Shown: positions 43,975-55,497 of the stretch, piece by piece | Numbering within the stretch: the first letter of the stretch is position 1 | Layout of the letters: every line of letters begins with the position of its first letter | Assembly (NCBI RefSeq): GCF_004571195.1 | Contig: NZ_CP038271.1 | Coordinates: forward strand, 2,351,001 to 2,415,000 | Direction of reading: 5' to 3' | Source of the DNA: Legionella geestiana | Lineage (GTDB): Bacteria; Pseudomonadota; Gammaproteobacteria; Legionellales; Legionellaceae | Length of the DNA stretch: 64,000 nt | Made by a program: the position numbers and the translations under genes | Notes under the pieces: model-generated | Told to the model about the DNA's origin: nothing | Databases searched by the model: none | What the model saw: only the letters and a program-made list of their open reading frames with translations

Positions 43975-46713
43975 ATGCAAGAACCGGATGCGAAGGATGC
44001 GCTTTATCAAAAAATTTCCCGGGCAGAACGCCTTCTTGAAGCACACAGGGCGCATCCGCTGTGGGATTCGGCGGTCAAACTCCTCGCAGTCAGCGATTAC
44101 GCAGAACGGCAGCTTGACGTTTTACGTCAGCTGCTTCAGGAAGACCGCGGCGATTGCGCTTATAAACCGCCGGCTTACAGGCAGGATTTACAATCCCTGT
44201 CGCTAAGCACGCCCATGTCAGCCTTTGCGCACCATTTGCGCATTTTTCGAAACCGCCATTTGTTGCGTATTGCGCTTCGGGAAATGGCGGGGCTCGCTGA
44301 TACAACGGCGAGCATGCGTGACTGGTCGGATTGTGCAGATGCCTTAATTCTTCATGCGCTGGACTACTGCCTGCTGCAGGCCCAAAACCGCCATGGCGTG
44401 TTGCGTGATGCAACCGGTGCCACTGTTCAACTGCTGCCGCTTGCCATGGGAAAATTGGGCGGACAGGAGCTTAACTATTCTTCCGATGTGGATTTAATCT
44501 TTTTTTGCAGTGCAGAAGGCGTTACGGAGACAGCGTGTCAGCATGTGCCGTATTTTACAGAAGCCTTGCAACAGTTTACACAGCTGCTGCAGCAGCAAGG
44601 CCCTGGTGGATTTGTGTTTCGTGTGGATTTGCGCCTGCGCCCCTATGGAGAAAGCGGGCCACTGGTGACAACCCTTGCCGGGATGGAAGCGTATTACCAG
44701 GAGCAGGGGCGTGACTGGGAGCGTTATGCCATGGTCAAGGCGCGCGCGTTGGGTAATGACCCCAAACCCGAGTGGCTTGAACGCATCGTCACCCCCTTTG
44801 TCTATCGCAGGTATGTCGATTTTGGCGTGATTGAATCTCTGCGTGCCATGAAGATGATGATAGCGCATGAGGTGCACCGCAATCCAATGCTCGATGACAT
44901 TAAACGCGGGCGAGGGGGTATTCGTGAATTCGAATTTATCATACAAAGTTTCCAGCTGATTCGCGGCGGGCGAAATGCAGCCCTTCAACAAACCGGAGCG
45001 CTTGCAGCACTTGAGGCCATTCGAACCGCGAAGCTCCTGCCGCACACCGCACGCTTGAAAGCCGCCTATCTTTTTTTGCGTCGCCTTGAAAACCAGCTGC
45101 AATTCCAGCAAGACCGCCAGACACACGCACTTCCCAAAGATGCCCTTATGTGTATGAGGCTCGCCTTTGCGCTTAATATTCCTGACGGGTCTGCGCTCCT
45201 TGATCACCTTGCTCATGCACAGCATGTGATTAACCATGTGTTTGAAGCGCAGCTTCTGCGCGTTGAAGGCTATGAGGATAAAGGACGCCTTATTGCTTCA
45301 CAGATGCTCACTGTCTGGCAGGGACAGATAGAAACCGAGATGGCGGTGAACCTGCTTGACAGTCTTGGCTTTTCGAACGCGAAACGCTGTTGCCAGCTTT
45401 TGCATGCCTTTCGCCACGGATCGCGCTGCAAGCGCCTGAGCCAGGCGGCACGTCTGCGTCTTGACCGGTTTATGGTGCTTTTACTGCTAAAGCTTACTGG
45501 TGTTCCCGCTACTGATACGCTCCTCGTGCTGGTCATTCGCATGCTGGAACAGACGGTAGGGCGCAGTGCGTACCTTGCCTTACTGACAGAAAATCCGCGC
45601 GCTCTGGAAGAGCTCCTGCACTGGTTTCAACAAAGTCCCTTTCTGTCCGAGCTTGTCATCAGCCATCCGTTTCTTCTTGAAGTGCTGCTTGAACTGCCTC
45701 CGCCATCACGGCCACCCACACGCCGAGCCCTTAAGGATATATTGAAGCAGCTGCTTGCTGAAAGCCGTGACTCTGAACAACTTGAGAATGCGCTGCGTGA
45801 ATTTCGGTTAAAGCAAACGGTGCTGTGCGCACGGGCCGAACTGTCTGGCGTCTGGCGTGCAGAGAGTGCGGCACGATTTTTATCAGATGTTGCTGAAGTG
45901 CTGGTGGGGGAAGTGGTCATAACCGCCTGCGATGCACTCATGCCCCGATATCCCGAAATCAGGAGTCTTTCCAAACGCTTTGCTGTCATTGCGTATGGAA
46001 AACTGGGTGCGCGCGAAATGCACTACGGGTCAGATCTTGATCTCGTTTTTTTGCATACGGTAGAGGGAGAGGCGGTCAGTGTCCTGACCCGCCTTGCTCA
46101 AAAAATTCTTAATATGCTGACAACCCGGCTGCAGAATGGCCAGCTTTACATGGTAGATACCCGATTAAGACCCTCCGGTGCTTCGGGCCTCCTGTTGAGT
46201 ACCATGGATGCCTTTCACATTTACCAGTGCGAAAGCGCCTGGGCCTGGGAGCACCAGGCGCTCCTTCGGGCGCGCATGGTGGTGGGCACCTCAAAACTTC
46301 GAGGGCGCTGGTATGAAATTAAGACACAAGTGCTGCGGCTGGCGCGCAACGGCGACATGCTGAAGGAGGCCATTCTTTCGATGCGCACCCGCATGCATTC
46401 AACCAGTGAAGCTCGGGATGCATTATTGGACATTGAGTTTCTGGTGCAGTTTCTGGTACTTCTGAACGCACGGGGAGACTGGGCACGGGTGACGCGTACC
46501 GCGTTACTCTTAACACGCCTTGGTCATGACGGTCTTCTGCCACAGGAAACAGCGCGGTTTTTGCGTGAGGCGCTCTCGCAACTGCATACGTGCCTGCATG
46601 CAGAAGTGCTTAAGGGAAAACCCGAGTCAGAGGCGCTGATGACCCCTCTTATGACTCGGGTAAAAGCCGCCTGTGAAGCGGTTTATGCGATCGTTTCACC
46701 GAAAAGGTCATAG
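43975..46713 (+). CDS. glnE: Bifunctional glutamine synthetase adenylyltransferase/deadenylase
   Basis: GlnE adds and removes AMP on glutamine synthetase under PII control. The 912-residue protein contains two nucleotidyltransferase domains: the first with [18 protein letters not shown], the second with [18 protein letters not shown], separated by helical regulatory parts. It is slightly shorter than the E. coli enzyme (946). Its last 31 bases overlap the convergent rimO gene, and no terminator sits between them. Confidence 0.96.
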   Translation: MQEPDAKDALYQKISRAERLLEAHRAHPLWDSAVKLLAVSDYAERQLDVLRQLLQEDRGDCAYKPPAYRQDLQSLSLSTPMSAFAHHLRIFRNRHLLRIALREMAGLADTTASMRDWSDCADALILHALDYCLLQAQNRHGVLRDATGATVQLLPLAMGKLGGQELNYSSDVDLIFFCSAEGVTETACQHVPYFTEALQQFTQLLQQQGPGGFVFRVDLRLRPYGESGPLVTTLAGMEAYYQEQGRDWERYAMVKARALGNDPKPEWLERIVTPFVYRRYVDFGVIESLRAMKMMIAHEVHRNPMLDDIKRGRGGIREFEFIIQSFQLIRGGRNAALQQTGALAALEAIRTAKLLPHTARLKAAYLFLRRLENQLQFQQDRQTHALPKDALMCMRLAFALNIPDGSALLDHLAHAQHVINHVFEAQLLRVEGYEDKGRLIASQMLTVWQGQIETEMAVNLLDSLGFSNAKRCCQLLHAFRHGSRCKRLSQAARLRLDRFMVLLLLKLTGVPATDTLLVLVIRMLEQTVGRSAYLALLTENPRALEELLHWFQQSPFLSELVISHPFLLEVLLELPPPSRPPTRRALKDILKQLLAESRDSEQLENALREFRLKQTVLCARAELSGVWRAESAARFLSDVAEVLVGEVVITACDALMPRYPEIRSLSKRFAVIAYGKLGAREMHYGSDLDLVFLHTVEGEAVSVLTRLAQKILNMLTTRLQNGQLYMVDTRLRPSGASGLLLSTMDAFHIYQCESAWAWEHQALLRARMVVGTSKLRGRWYEIKTQVLRLARNGDMLKEAILSMRTRMHSTSEARDALLDIEFLVQFLVLLNARGDWARVTRTALLLTRLGHDGLLPQETARFLREALSQLHTCLHAEVLKGKPESEALMTPLMTRVKAACEAVYAIVSPKRS

Positions 46714-47993
46714 TCATCGCTGTCGGTGATGCGCACATTGACAAAATCACCAACGCTGATGCCTTCCTGTGTGGCGATATAAACCAGTCCGTCAATTTCC
46801 GGTGCATCCCCTTTGCTGCGGGCAACAATCTGCCCGTCATCAATGGCATCGACCAGCACCTTCTGTTGTGTGCCGACTTTCTGGCGCAGGCGTTCATGGC
46901 TGATGCGTGCCTGTGTTTGCATGAAACGATGAAAACGCTCTTCGCGCACAGCTTCACTGACCGGATTTGGCAGGTCATTGGCTTTCGCGCCCTCGACCGG
47001 CGAGTAGGGGAAGCACCCCACACGGTCGAGCTGTGCGACTTCGAGAAAGTCGAGCAGTGCTTCAAAATCGGCATCAGTTTCACCCGGAAACCCAACGATA
47101 AACGTTGAGCGCAGGGTAATATCGGGGCAGATGCTGCGCCATTTATGGATGCGCTCCAGCGTATTTTCGGCAGCGGCCGGGCGTTTCATGGCCTTTAATA
47201 CCGCGGGGCTTGCATGCTGAAGCGGAATATCAAGATAGGGCAGTAGAAGGCCGTCACGCATGAGGGGAATGATGTCATCAACATGCGGATACGGATAGAC
47301 ATAATGCAGGCGCACCCACATGCCAAGCTCACCCAGCTCTTCGCACAGATTGAAAAACCGGGTTGGCACCTCGCGATTTTGCCATGAGACTGGCTGGTAG
47401 CGTGTATCCACACCATAGGCACTGGTGTCTTGAGAAATCACCAGCAATTCCTTCACCCCGGCATCGCGCAGGCGTTTTGCCTCAGTCAGCACCTGCTGCA
47501 TGGGATAACTTTGAAGTTTGCCGCGCATCGTCGGGATAATGCAGAACGTACATTTCTGGTTGCAGCCTTCTGAAATTTTGAGGTAGGCGTAATGACGCGG
47601 TGTCAGCTTGATGCCCTGGGGCGGAATCAGGCTTGTAAAGGGGTTTTCTGGCGGCGGCAGATGCGTATGAACTGCACGAACCACTTCTTCATAGGCATGT
47701 GCGCCACTGATGTGCAGCACGTCCGGGCAGACTTCGCGAATTTTATCCGCTTTCGCACCGAGGCAGCCGGTAACGATGACGCGCCCGTTTTCTGCCATGG
47801 CTTCCTTGATGGTTTCAAGCGATTCCTGAATGGCCGACTCGATAAATCCGCAGGTGTTAATGACCACCACCCCGGCTTCTTCATAGCTCGATACGACTTC
47901 ATATCCCTGTGCACGCAGCTGTGTAAGAATGCGCTCGGAATCAACCAGCGCTTTAGGACAACCCAGACTCACGAATCCGACTTTGTGGTTCAT
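46683..47993 (-). CDS. rimO: Ribosomal protein S12 methylthiotransferase RimO
   Basis: RimO methylthiolates Asp88 of ribosomal protein S12 using two Fe-S clusters. The 436-residue protein has the N-terminal UPF0004 domain with cysteines in [21 protein letters not shown] and TGCLGAK, the radical-SAM motif [11 protein letters not shown] (CxxxCxxC) and a C-terminal TRAM domain ([12 protein letters not shown]...). ALVDSE marks RimO rather than MiaB. It overlaps glnE tail-to-tail by 31 bases. Confidence 0.97.
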   Translation of the reverse strand: MNHKVGFVSLGCPKALVDSERILTQLRAQGYEVVSSYEEAGVVVINTCGFIESAIQESLETIKEAMAENGRVIVTGCLGAKADKIREVCPDVLHISGAHAYEEVVRAVHTHLPPPENPFTSLIPPQGIKLTPRHYAYLKISEGCNQKCTFCIIPTMRGKLQSYPMQQVLTEAKRLRDAGVKELLVISQDTSAYGVDTRYQPVSWQNREVPTRFFNLCEELGELGMWVRLHYVYPYPHVDDIIPLMRDGLLLPYLDIPLQHASPAVLKAMKRPAAAENTLERIHKWRSICPDITLRSTFIVGFPGETDADFEALLDFLEVAQLDRVGCFPYSPVEGAKANDLPNPVSEAVREERFHRFMQTQARISHERLRQKVGTQQKVLVDAIDDGQIVARSKGDAPEIDGLVYIATQEGISVGDFVNVRITDSDDYDLFGETIA

Positions 47994-48115
47994 AATGGCA
48001 TTTATGCAAAAAAATGTGCAGATTATACGTTTTAAGCAGAGGTTTGTCCATTGCCTGAGGAAAGGCGGCAGGGGACGATCACTAAAACCTGTTTATAAAG
48101 CATCCGTTTTAGTTG

Positions 48116-48459
48116 CTGTGCACCGGACATTTACATTGCTTTCAATAGATGTTCACTGTATCGGTAACGCAGACGGGCACGTGACAGTACGCGCTCTCGC
48201 GTGCCATTCACGTTTTCCGCGCCGGAGGATTCACGTGTATTTTTGTACCGTTACCAGGCTGAATCGTACCATGCGTTGGCTCCGTGCCACACCCCGAATG
48301 GATCCCCGCCTGCGCGGATAAGACAGTGTGGGAGAGATTTTGGCCTCCGTACACACCCCGAATCCTGTCAATCCCGCGCAGGCGGGAACCCATCCATGTG
48401 CCGGCACGGGGCTAACTCCAGCATGAGCTCTGGGAAGACAACGATTTTTTGGTACACAG
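48116..48459. repeat. Dispersed repeat, copy 2, within a 584-bp gene-free gap
   Basis: The core 48232-48460 matches copy 1 (42891-43120). The left end CTGTGCACCGGACAT is at 48116, and the right end GGTACACAG finishes at 48459 (the inverse of CTGTGTACC). Compared with copy 1 there are about 100 extra bases on the left and a deletion near the right end. It takes up most of the gap between rimO and the next gene (47994-48577). Nothing else recognisable is seen in that gap. Confidence 0.8.
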
Positions 48460-48577
48460 GATCAATACAGGGAAAAGGTCTTAGGTATTTAATTTTGGTG
48501 GCCTTTCCCTGCTAAAGACGGTTGCTTTTATGAGCTCGGTTCGCTATAAAAAGCATCTTCTAGAAAGGGAATACGCA

Positions 48578-49438
48578 ATGTCTGCAAATGTTTCTAAATC
48601 CGTCTTCGTTACCGGGTGCTCAAGCGGCATCGGGCTTGCCTGTGTGCGAATGCTCCAATCACGCGGGTATCAGGTGATTGCTTCCTGCCGTAAAATCGAG
48701 GATGTGGAGCGCCTGCGCGCTGAGGGCCTGATGACAGTCTGCATGGACATGCAGGATTCTGAATCCATCGGTAAAGGATTTGCTGAAGTTCTGAGCCTTA
48801 CGGGTAACCGTCTTGACGGGCTCATTAACAATGCCGGATATGGGCAGGCCGGGGCGCTTGAAGATATTTCGCGAGACGTCATGCGTGAGCAGTTTGAGAC
48901 TAATGTTTTCGGACTGATGGAATTGACCCGGCTCGCGATTCCTGTCATGCGTGCCGCAGGGCACGGTCGGATTATCAATATCAGCTCACTGCTCGGTTTT
49001 GTCAGCATGCCCTTTCGCGGGGCATATAATGCCTCCAAATACGCGGTAGAGGGCTTGAGCGACACACTGAGACTTGAACTTAAACCTGCCGGCATTCAGG
49101 TGATTACCATCGAACCAGGTCCTGTCGAAAGCCATTTTCGTGACAGTGCCGTTGATGTGTCACTCAAAAGAATTGATACTGAAAAGAGTGTTTTCAGTAA
49201 ACAGTACGCCTTTATGCTTAAGCACTACCGCGCGCAAAAGTCAGAGTCAACGTTTACCCTTGGGCCAGAGGCAGTGGCGGAAAAAATTGTGCGCGCGCTT
49301 GAGGCCCGCCATCCAAAGCCGAAGTACCGTGTCACCTTTCCCACGCATTTGTTTGCGTTCTTAAAGCGGGTGCTTTCGACCCGCATGCTGGATGCGCTGC
49401 TGTCAGCAATCTCCCGAAAGGAAATTGAACAGCGTTGA
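48578..49438 (+). CDS. Short-chain dehydrogenase/reductase
   Basis: The 286-residue SDR starts at ATG 48578 after GAAAGGGA. It has the cofactor loop VTGCSSGIGLACVRML, the NNAGYGQAGALEDIS segment, and the catalytic Ser and Tyr-x-x-x-Lys in ISSLLGF...YNASKYAVEGL. Length and the C-terminal hydrophobic stretch resemble SDRs acting on lipids or retinol-like substrates, but the substrate is unknown. It is convergent with dsbD, separated only by a shared hairpin. Confidence 0.88.
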   Translation: MSANVSKSVFVTGCSSGIGLACVRMLQSRGYQVIASCRKIEDVERLRAEGLMTVCMDMQDSESIGKGFAEVLSLTGNRLDGLINNAGYGQAGALEDISRDVMREQFETNVFGLMELTRLAIPVMRAAGHGRIINISSLLGFVSMPFRGAYNASKYAVEGLSDTLRLELKPAGIQVITIEPGPVESHFRDSAVDVSLKRIDTEKSVFSKQYAFMLKHYRAQKSESTFTLGPEAVAEKIVRALEARHPKPKYRVTFPTHLFAFLKRVLSTRMLDALLSAISRKEIEQR

Positions 49439-49467
49439 ATGGCGTATTTTCTATACGCCATTCAACG
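49433..49467. terminator. Perfect 15-bp hairpin spanning the stops of convergent SDR and dsbD
   Basis: CGTTGAATGGCGTAT (49433-49447) and its exact complement (49453-49467) enclose a 5-base loop. The stem includes the SDR stop codon and the last codons of dsbD on the other strand, so both transcripts would end in the same stable structure. No T-run follows on either strand. Confidence 0.75.
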
Positions 49468-51217
49468 ACTGTAAAAAAGTCTCGACCCCGGTTTCACCAA
49501 CCAGTCGAAGCTGTGGCTGCTCTTGCCCGTTCGCTGCTAAAAAGATAAATGCAGGTGGAGCTACTACGCCAAAACGCTTCATTAACGCCCGACTGTCAGC
49601 AGTGTTGGCGGTCACATCCACTCGCAGAAAAAGTGTGCGAGTGAGGGCGGCTTCTACTGCCGGGTCTTTCAGGGTGGTCAGTTCCATGGCCTTGCAGGAT
49701 GAACACCAGTCAGCGTAAAAATCGAGCACAACCGGGCGTGAACCGGCACGCGCCAGCGCACTGTCAAGAGCGGCGGGGCTCGTGACAGTCTCGCGCGCAG
49801 GAGCCGCGGCGGCATAACTGATACCGGAATTGCTGTCGGCAAGCGGCTGCAGCGGATTCGTGTTGCCAAGGCTTGCGCCCACGAGAATCAGGAGGCCATA
49901 CCCGAGCAGCAGAATCCCGCATCCCTGGCGAATCTGCGAAAGATGGGTATGTGCCGGCAGCAGGGCGCCAAAACCAATCCCTGAAAAGACGAGAAGGGTG
50001 GCCCAAAGCAGCATCCCAACGGTAGGCGGCAGAATGCGTGTTAAGAGGTGTACGGCAACTGCAAGCAGCAGCAGCCCGAAAAACGATTTGACGGTCTGCA
50101 TCCATGCGCCGGCTTTGGGAAGCCATTTGCCAGCGGAGGCACCAATTAACAGCAGCGGAATCCCCATGCCGAGCCCAAGGCAAAAAAGTGCGACAGTGCC
50201 AAGCAGCACGTTACCGGTATTGGCAATGTAACCGAGTACGCCAATGAGGGGAGCGGTAACACAGGGAGAGAGGATAAGGGTCGACAGGCACCCCATGACG
50301 GCTGCACCAAGGTAATGACCACTTTCCTGGCGGCGCGTGACCGAAGCGAGGCGTGCCTGCCAGCTGACCGGCAGGCGCAGCTCATACCAGCCAAACATGG
50401 AAGCAGCGAGTGCCACAAAAATCAAGCTGAAAACGAGCAGAATAACTGGAGACTGCATCGCAATCTGGAGATTTTTTCCAAGTACGGCAACGAGCGCGCC
50501 TACAAAGGCGTAGGTTAACGACATGCTGAGTACGTAACAGAGCGACAGAAAAAACGCTTTACGATGGGTGAGGTCCTTGCCGTGACCGACGATAATACCT
50601 GACAACACCGGCACCATTGGCAGGACGCAGGGCGTAAAACTTAAAAGCAGTCCAAAACCGAGAAAACTCATTATTATCATCATCCAGTTGCTGTCTGTCA
50701 GCAACGCCGTATAGCTGTCTGCAGCGGCGCTGACTGGTGCCGCCGAAGGCGGGGCAGACTCAACGGCTTCTGGTTCAAGGGTCACGCCCGTCAGTTCGCG
50801 CGCCGCATTAAAAGTAAGGCGTACTTCCCGCGACTGTGGAGGGTAGCAGTAACCGGTATCAGAGCATCCCTGAAACCCCACCCGCAGCAGGGCTTCACCG
50901 GGTGCTTTAGCCAGCACCGGAATGGGGAGCTTTAGGGTATTTCGGTAAATGGCAAGCACGTTTCCGCGTGCATCGGTTTTGGATTCGGGCGCTGGAAACT
51001 GCAGTGTGCCTGGCTGAAAATTAGCACCCTTGCCGGTCTTGATGTGCATTTTATCAGCATAAAGAAAGTAGCCATCACGGACAGTCCACGTGAGCGTCAG
51101 GCTGTCAGGCCCTGATTGTGTGGCACTTAAAACAAATACCTGTGTCGCATCGGGGGGAGATGCATGAGCGGTGAGCGCGCTGAAAAAAAACAGCAAAAAA
51201 CTGATAATTGTGCGCAT
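49451..51217 (-). CDS. dsbD: Thiol:disulfide interchange protein DsbD
   Basis: DsbD carries electrons from cytoplasmic thioredoxin to periplasmic DsbC/DsbG and cytochrome c assembly. ATG 51217 (MRTIISFLLFFFSALTAHA) gives a signal peptide and 588 residues. The alpha domain holds the cysteine pair in GCSDTGYCYPP, the eight-helix middle has the redox cysteines in FTPCVLPM and LSPCVTAP, and the C-terminal thioredoxin-like domain has WCSSCK. All three redox pairs are intact. A longer in-frame start at 51334 would hide the signal peptide and is rejected. Confidence 0.96.
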   Translation of the reverse strand: MRTIISFLLFFFSALTAHASPPDATQVFVLSATQSGPDSLTLTWTVRDGYFLYADKMHIKTGKGANFQPGTLQFPAPESKTDARGNVLAIYRNTLKLPIPVLAKAPGEALLRVGFQGCSDTGYCYPPQSREVRLTFNAARELTGVTLEPEAVESAPPSAAPVSAAADSYTALLTDSNWMMIIMSFLGFGLLLSFTPCVLPMVPVLSGIIVGHGKDLTHRKAFFLSLCYVLSMSLTYAFVGALVAVLGKNLQIAMQSPVILLVFSLIFVALAASMFGWYELRLPVSWQARLASVTRRQESGHYLGAAVMGCLSTLILSPCVTAPLIGVLGYIANTGNVLLGTVALFCLGLGMGIPLLLIGASAGKWLPKAGAWMQTVKSFFGLLLLAVAVHLLTRILPPTVGMLLWATLLVFSGIGFGALLPAHTHLSQIRQGCGILLLGYGLLILVGASLGNTNPLQPLADSNSGISYAAAAPARETVTSPAALDSALARAGSRPVVLDFYADWCSSCKAMELTTLKDPAVEAALTRTLFLRVDVTANTADSRALMKRFGVVAPPAFIFLAANGQEQPQLRLVGETGVETFLQSLNGV

Positions 51218-51296
51218 GCCTGTGAGCCTTAAGGTGGACTGAGTCCTGATTTTAGCCTCATCAGAGTACAAATGTGAAATATTTTTCAAATTCCCC

Positions 51297-51324
51297 CTTG
51301 AATCGCGCGCAAACTCCCCCATAT
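51297..51324 (+). promoter_or_regulatory. Heat-shock (sigma-32) promoter of groESL
   Basis: CTTGAA at 51297-51302 and CCCCATAT at 51317-51324, 14 bases apart, match the sigma-32 consensus (CTTGAA ... CCCCAT-T). They lie 72 bases before groES. No CIRCE inverted repeat was seen, which fits sigma-32 control in gammaproteobacteria. Confidence 0.88.
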
Positions 51325-51395
51325 GCGAGTGCATCGGCGATGCCTGAAACGGTTTGGGTGTCGGGTATGTTAACTACAAACAGGAGAGAACGAGC

Positions 51396-51683
51396 ATGAA
51401 TATTCGTCCATTACATGACCGTGTTGTCGTACAGCGTCTTGAGGAAGAGCGCAAAACAGCCGGCGGTATCGTGATTCCTGACAACGCAACGGAAAAACCC
51501 GTTCGCGGCAAGATTCTCGCCGTTGGCCCCGGTAAGGCGCTTGATAACGGTGATGTGCGTGCGCTCGCCGTCAAAGTGGGTGATGAGGTTCTGTTTGGCA
51601 AGTATTCCGGTACGGAAATCAAGCTGGCAGGTCAGGAAGTGGTCGTGATGCGCGAAGACGACATCATGGCAGTAATCGCTTAA
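51396..51683 (+). CDS. groES: Co-chaperonin GroES (HtpA)
   Basis: GroES caps the GroEL barrel during protein folding. The 95-residue product starts [18 protein letters not shown] at ATG 51396 with AGGAGA upstream and has the mobile-loop region [15 protein letters not shown]. It is the first gene of a two-gene heat-shock operon with groEL 28 bases downstream. Confidence 0.97.
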   Translation: MNIRPLHDRVVVQRLEEERKTAGGIVIPDNATEKPVRGKILAVGPGKALDNGDVRALAVKVGDEVLFGKYSGTEIKLAGQEVVVMREDDIMAVIA

Positions 51684-51711
51684 TTCGCTTGATAAAGAGG
51701 AGACAGCAACA

Positions 51712-53361
<1,650 letters not shown>

Positions 53362-53380
53362 TTTCTCATCCTCCTTCTTA

Positions 53381-53408
53381 AAAACCCGCCGCAAGGCGGG
53401 TTTTTTTT
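53381..53408 (+). terminator. Intrinsic terminator of groESL
   Basis: CCCGCC-GCAA-GGCGGG forms a GC-rich 6-bp stem with tetraloop, extended by four A-T pairs, followed by eight T. It begins 19 bases after the groEL stop. Confidence 0.95.
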
Positions 53409-53467
53409 GTCTCATTTTTGATAACTGATGCTATTATTATAAGGTTTATACACTGCAGGGAGCAGAC

Positions 53468-53902
53468 ATGAAAAAGCTTGTTAAACACCTTTCCGTGTTA
53501 CTGGCGGATACCTATGCGCTGTATCTAAAAACCCAAAATTACCACTGGCATGTGACGGGCATTAACTTCAAGGCCATTCATGAGCTCTTTGAAACAGAGT
53601 ACCGGGAACTCGCTGAAGCAGTGGATGAGATTGCTGAGCGCATTCGTATTCTTGGCAGCAGAGCACCTGCTACATTTCGTGAATACGACAGCTTGAAAAC
53701 GCTGAAAGATGGGGATTCTGGCGCAAGTGCTGAGCAAATGCTCGAAGAACTTGCAGAAGATAACCAGACGCTCGTAAAAGTGCTGAACGAGACGCTGAAA
53801 ATCGCCGAGGAAGCCGGTGACGAGGGCACAGTTGTGCTGCTTGGTGACAGGATAGCCGCGCATGAAAAAGCGCACTGGATGCTTGCGGCTTCAAAGAAAT
53901 AA
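53468..53902 (+). CDS. dps: Dps/ferritin-like DNA-protection protein
   Basis: Dps oxidises Fe(II) with peroxide and stores iron, protecting DNA in starvation or oxidative stress. The 144-residue protein has the ferroxidase motif NYHWHVTGINFKAIHELFE and EYRELAEAVDEIAERIRILG, with His, Asp and Glu ligands in place. The lysine-rich N-terminal DNA-binding tail of E. coli Dps is only a short KKLVKH here. It has its own transcript after the groEL terminator. Confidence 0.94.
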   Translation: MKKLVKHLSVLLADTYALYLKTQNYHWHVTGINFKAIHELFETEYRELAEAVDEIAERIRILGSRAPATFREYDSLKTLKDGDSGASAEQMLEELAEDNQTLVKVLNETLKIAEEAGDEGTVVLLGDRIAAHEKAHWMLAASKK

Positions 53903-53903
53903 G

Positions 53904-53955
53904 GTAACCATTCAACACAACACACGAGCATTTTAGCGTGGTGGTGAATGGTTAG
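53904..53955. repeat. Short hairpin, possible relic of the 174-bp element
   Basis: It begins GTAACCATTCA and ends TGAATGGTTAG, so its arms TAACCATTCA (53905-53914) and TGAATGGTTA (53945-53954) pair perfectly and match the left terminal repeat of the MITE-like element. The middle differs from the other copies and no target duplication is visible. It follows the dps stop directly and may act as its 3' hairpin. Confidence 0.5.
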
Positions 53956-53979
53956 AACTGTTATACGAGGAAGGCATTG

Positions 53980-54495
53980 ATGAATCATCAACCTGCCCTG
54001 CAGGATATTATTGCGCCCGAAGGCATCTGCTTTGGGTGTGGCGCACAAAACCCGCAGGGTTTGCGCATTAAAAGTTATTGGGACAGTGACAATATTCACG
54101 TTGTGATGACGCACAGGCCTGAAGCGTGTTTCAGCGGCTGGCCGGGTCTTGTGTACGGAGGATTGATTGCCTGCCTCGTTGATTGCCATTCAAACTGGAC
54201 AGCCATGGCCTCGCATTACCGAGCCGAGGGGCGTGCGCCCGGGGCGCTGCCGCCGCTTGACTGTGTTACCGGCTCGCTCGGCATCAAGTATATAAAACCC
54301 ACGCCCATGGGCGAGATACTACGACTGCGGGCACGTGTAGAAGGCGAATTAGGCCGTAAAACGCGCGTTATCTGTGAAGTGTACGCCGGTGATACGCTGA
54401 CGGCACTCGGCGATTCTCTTTTCGTGCGCGTGGATGTCGGGCATCTGGCGCAAAACAGTCGTGCGACTTCCGTGTTAGACACTGATATGGCTTAA
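53980..54495 (+). CDS. PaaI-type hotdog-fold thioesterase
   Basis: The 171-residue protein has the hotdog signature around GLVYGGLIACLVDCHSNWTA and GSLGIKYIKPTPMGEILRLRARVE, as in acyl-CoA thioesterases of the PaaI/YigI group. An N-terminal CFGCGAQNPQGL motif with two cysteines is common in this subgroup. The ATG at 53980 is preferred over TTG 53977, with GAGGAAGG upstream. The acyl substrate is unknown. Confidence 0.87.
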   Translation: MNHQPALQDIIAPEGICFGCGAQNPQGLRIKSYWDSDNIHVVMTHRPEACFSGWPGLVYGGLIACLVDCHSNWTAMASHYRAEGRAPGALPPLDCVTGSLGIKYIKPTPMGEILRLRARVEGELGRKTRVICEVYAGDTLTALGDSLFVRVDVGHLAQNSRATSVLDTDMA

Positions 54496-54555
54496 GGATG
54501 TAACAGGATAACCGCTGCATGGCGGTTTACCCTTTTTATCATACCCGGTATATCC

Positions 54556-54718
54556 AGGGTCTGTTGACAATTGGTGACACGGCTGCAAACCACGTCAATT
54601 TGTCCAAATTTAATCTTGAGTTCGTTAAATAGAGCCGGCCATTCGCCTCACTCAAGATAAAATTTGGCCTAAATTGACGTGATTTTCGCTTCGCACCACC
54701 AAATGTCAACAGACCCTA
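54556..54718. mobile_element. 163-bp palindromic MITE-like element
   Basis: The ends AGGGTCTGTTGACA and TGTCAACAGACCCT are perfect 14-bp inverted repeats, extending to 21 bp with one mismatch. An inner pair (ACGTCAATTT... and ...AAATTGACGT, about 30 bp each with a few mismatches) nests inside, so the whole element can fold on itself. No gene fits in it and no clear target duplication was found. It occupies the first half of the gap 54496-54958; the second half (54719-54958) shows nothing certain except the ribosome site of the next gene. Confidence 0.8.
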
Positions 54719-54958
54719 AAAATCACCCTCTGCAGAATATCGTGAATAGCCGTTAATGGTTCATTTTAGTGCTAAATGGTATCGCTTTGTGATAAACTCA
54801 CGACGCACGATAGTCAGCACTATAAATGGTTTATTATCGAGGCACCTACAGATGTCAGGGCGTGTTGTGAATGGATATTTCGGTCAAAAAAAGTCTGATT
54901 CGCGCTCCCAGATGTCAACACAGGTGGTTTTTTGTATCTTTAAATACCGTGAGGAAAT

Positions 54959-55390
54959 ATGAATAAATTATTGATAGGCGTCTTAACAGGAAGCATCTTC
55001 TCCTCAGTTGCTCTTTCCAGTCCTTGCGATAAGCTGTCTTTGAGTATTAGCGGACCGAGTCATTATCAATACACGTTGAACCTGTCTAAGGGTACGGTTA
55101 ACAAAAAGAAAAATGGGGATAAAGTCATTTCAAACAAGATAATAAATCCTACCGGCGATTTTTATAAAGTCTTCTCAGGAAAAGGCACACGTGGTAATGT
55201 TCGGGGCGTCCTGCACATCACTAATCTTGATAGCAATTCAACAGTATCCTTTTCATTCGATTACATTGCTCACGGTTCGTCCTGTTTTATTTATCCAAAA
55301 ACGGATTACAGGGAAAAAGATAATTTTGTTGTGTTTAGTACCGGAGTAAACGACAGCTTTTTAAAATTTCAGATTAAAGAATACCGATAA
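54959..55390 (+). CDS. Small exported protein of unknown function, AT-rich
   Basis: The 143-residue product has a signal peptide (MNKLLIGVLTGSIFSSVALS) and two cysteines that could pair (SSPCDKLS and GSSCFIYP). The mature part looks beta-rich (YTLNLSKGTVNKKKNGDKV). No family recognised. GAGGAA precedes the ATG and an intrinsic terminator follows, so it is monocistronic. Base composition is more A+T-rich than nearby genes, and it lies between two mobile elements, suggesting recent acquisition. Confidence 0.78.
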   Translation: MNKLLIGVLTGSIFSSVALSSPCDKLSLSISGPSHYQYTLNLSKGTVNKKKNGDKVISNKIINPTGDFYKVFSGKGTRGNVRGVLHITNLDSNSTVSFSFDYIAHGSSCFIYPKTDYREKDNFVVFSTGVNDSFLKFQIKEYR

Positions 55391-55404
55391 GCCGCCTCAC
55401 TCCA

Positions 55405-55436
55405 CCCGCTTGTTAACAAGCGGGTATACCGTTTTT
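55405..55436 (+). terminator. Intrinsic terminator
   Basis: CCCGCTTG-TTAA-CAAGCGGG is a perfect 8-bp stem (55405-55424), with TTTTTT at 55432-55437 a few bases after it. It ends the transcript of the small exported protein. Confidence 0.8.
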
Positions 55437-55497
55437 TGCTAAATCCAACCTGCGTTGAACAGGGGCATCGATTCTCAGCTCAAGTGTTTGTAAACGC

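Noticed and set aside
54556-54718. Intrinsic terminator of the hotdog thioesterase gene
   Set aside because: The structure is far larger than a terminator, has transposon-like terminal repeats and no T-run after the stem.
54756-54962. 68-codon open frame before the small exported protein
   Set aside because: It has no ribosome site, mixed composition, and ends inside the next gene's start; it may only be leader sequence.
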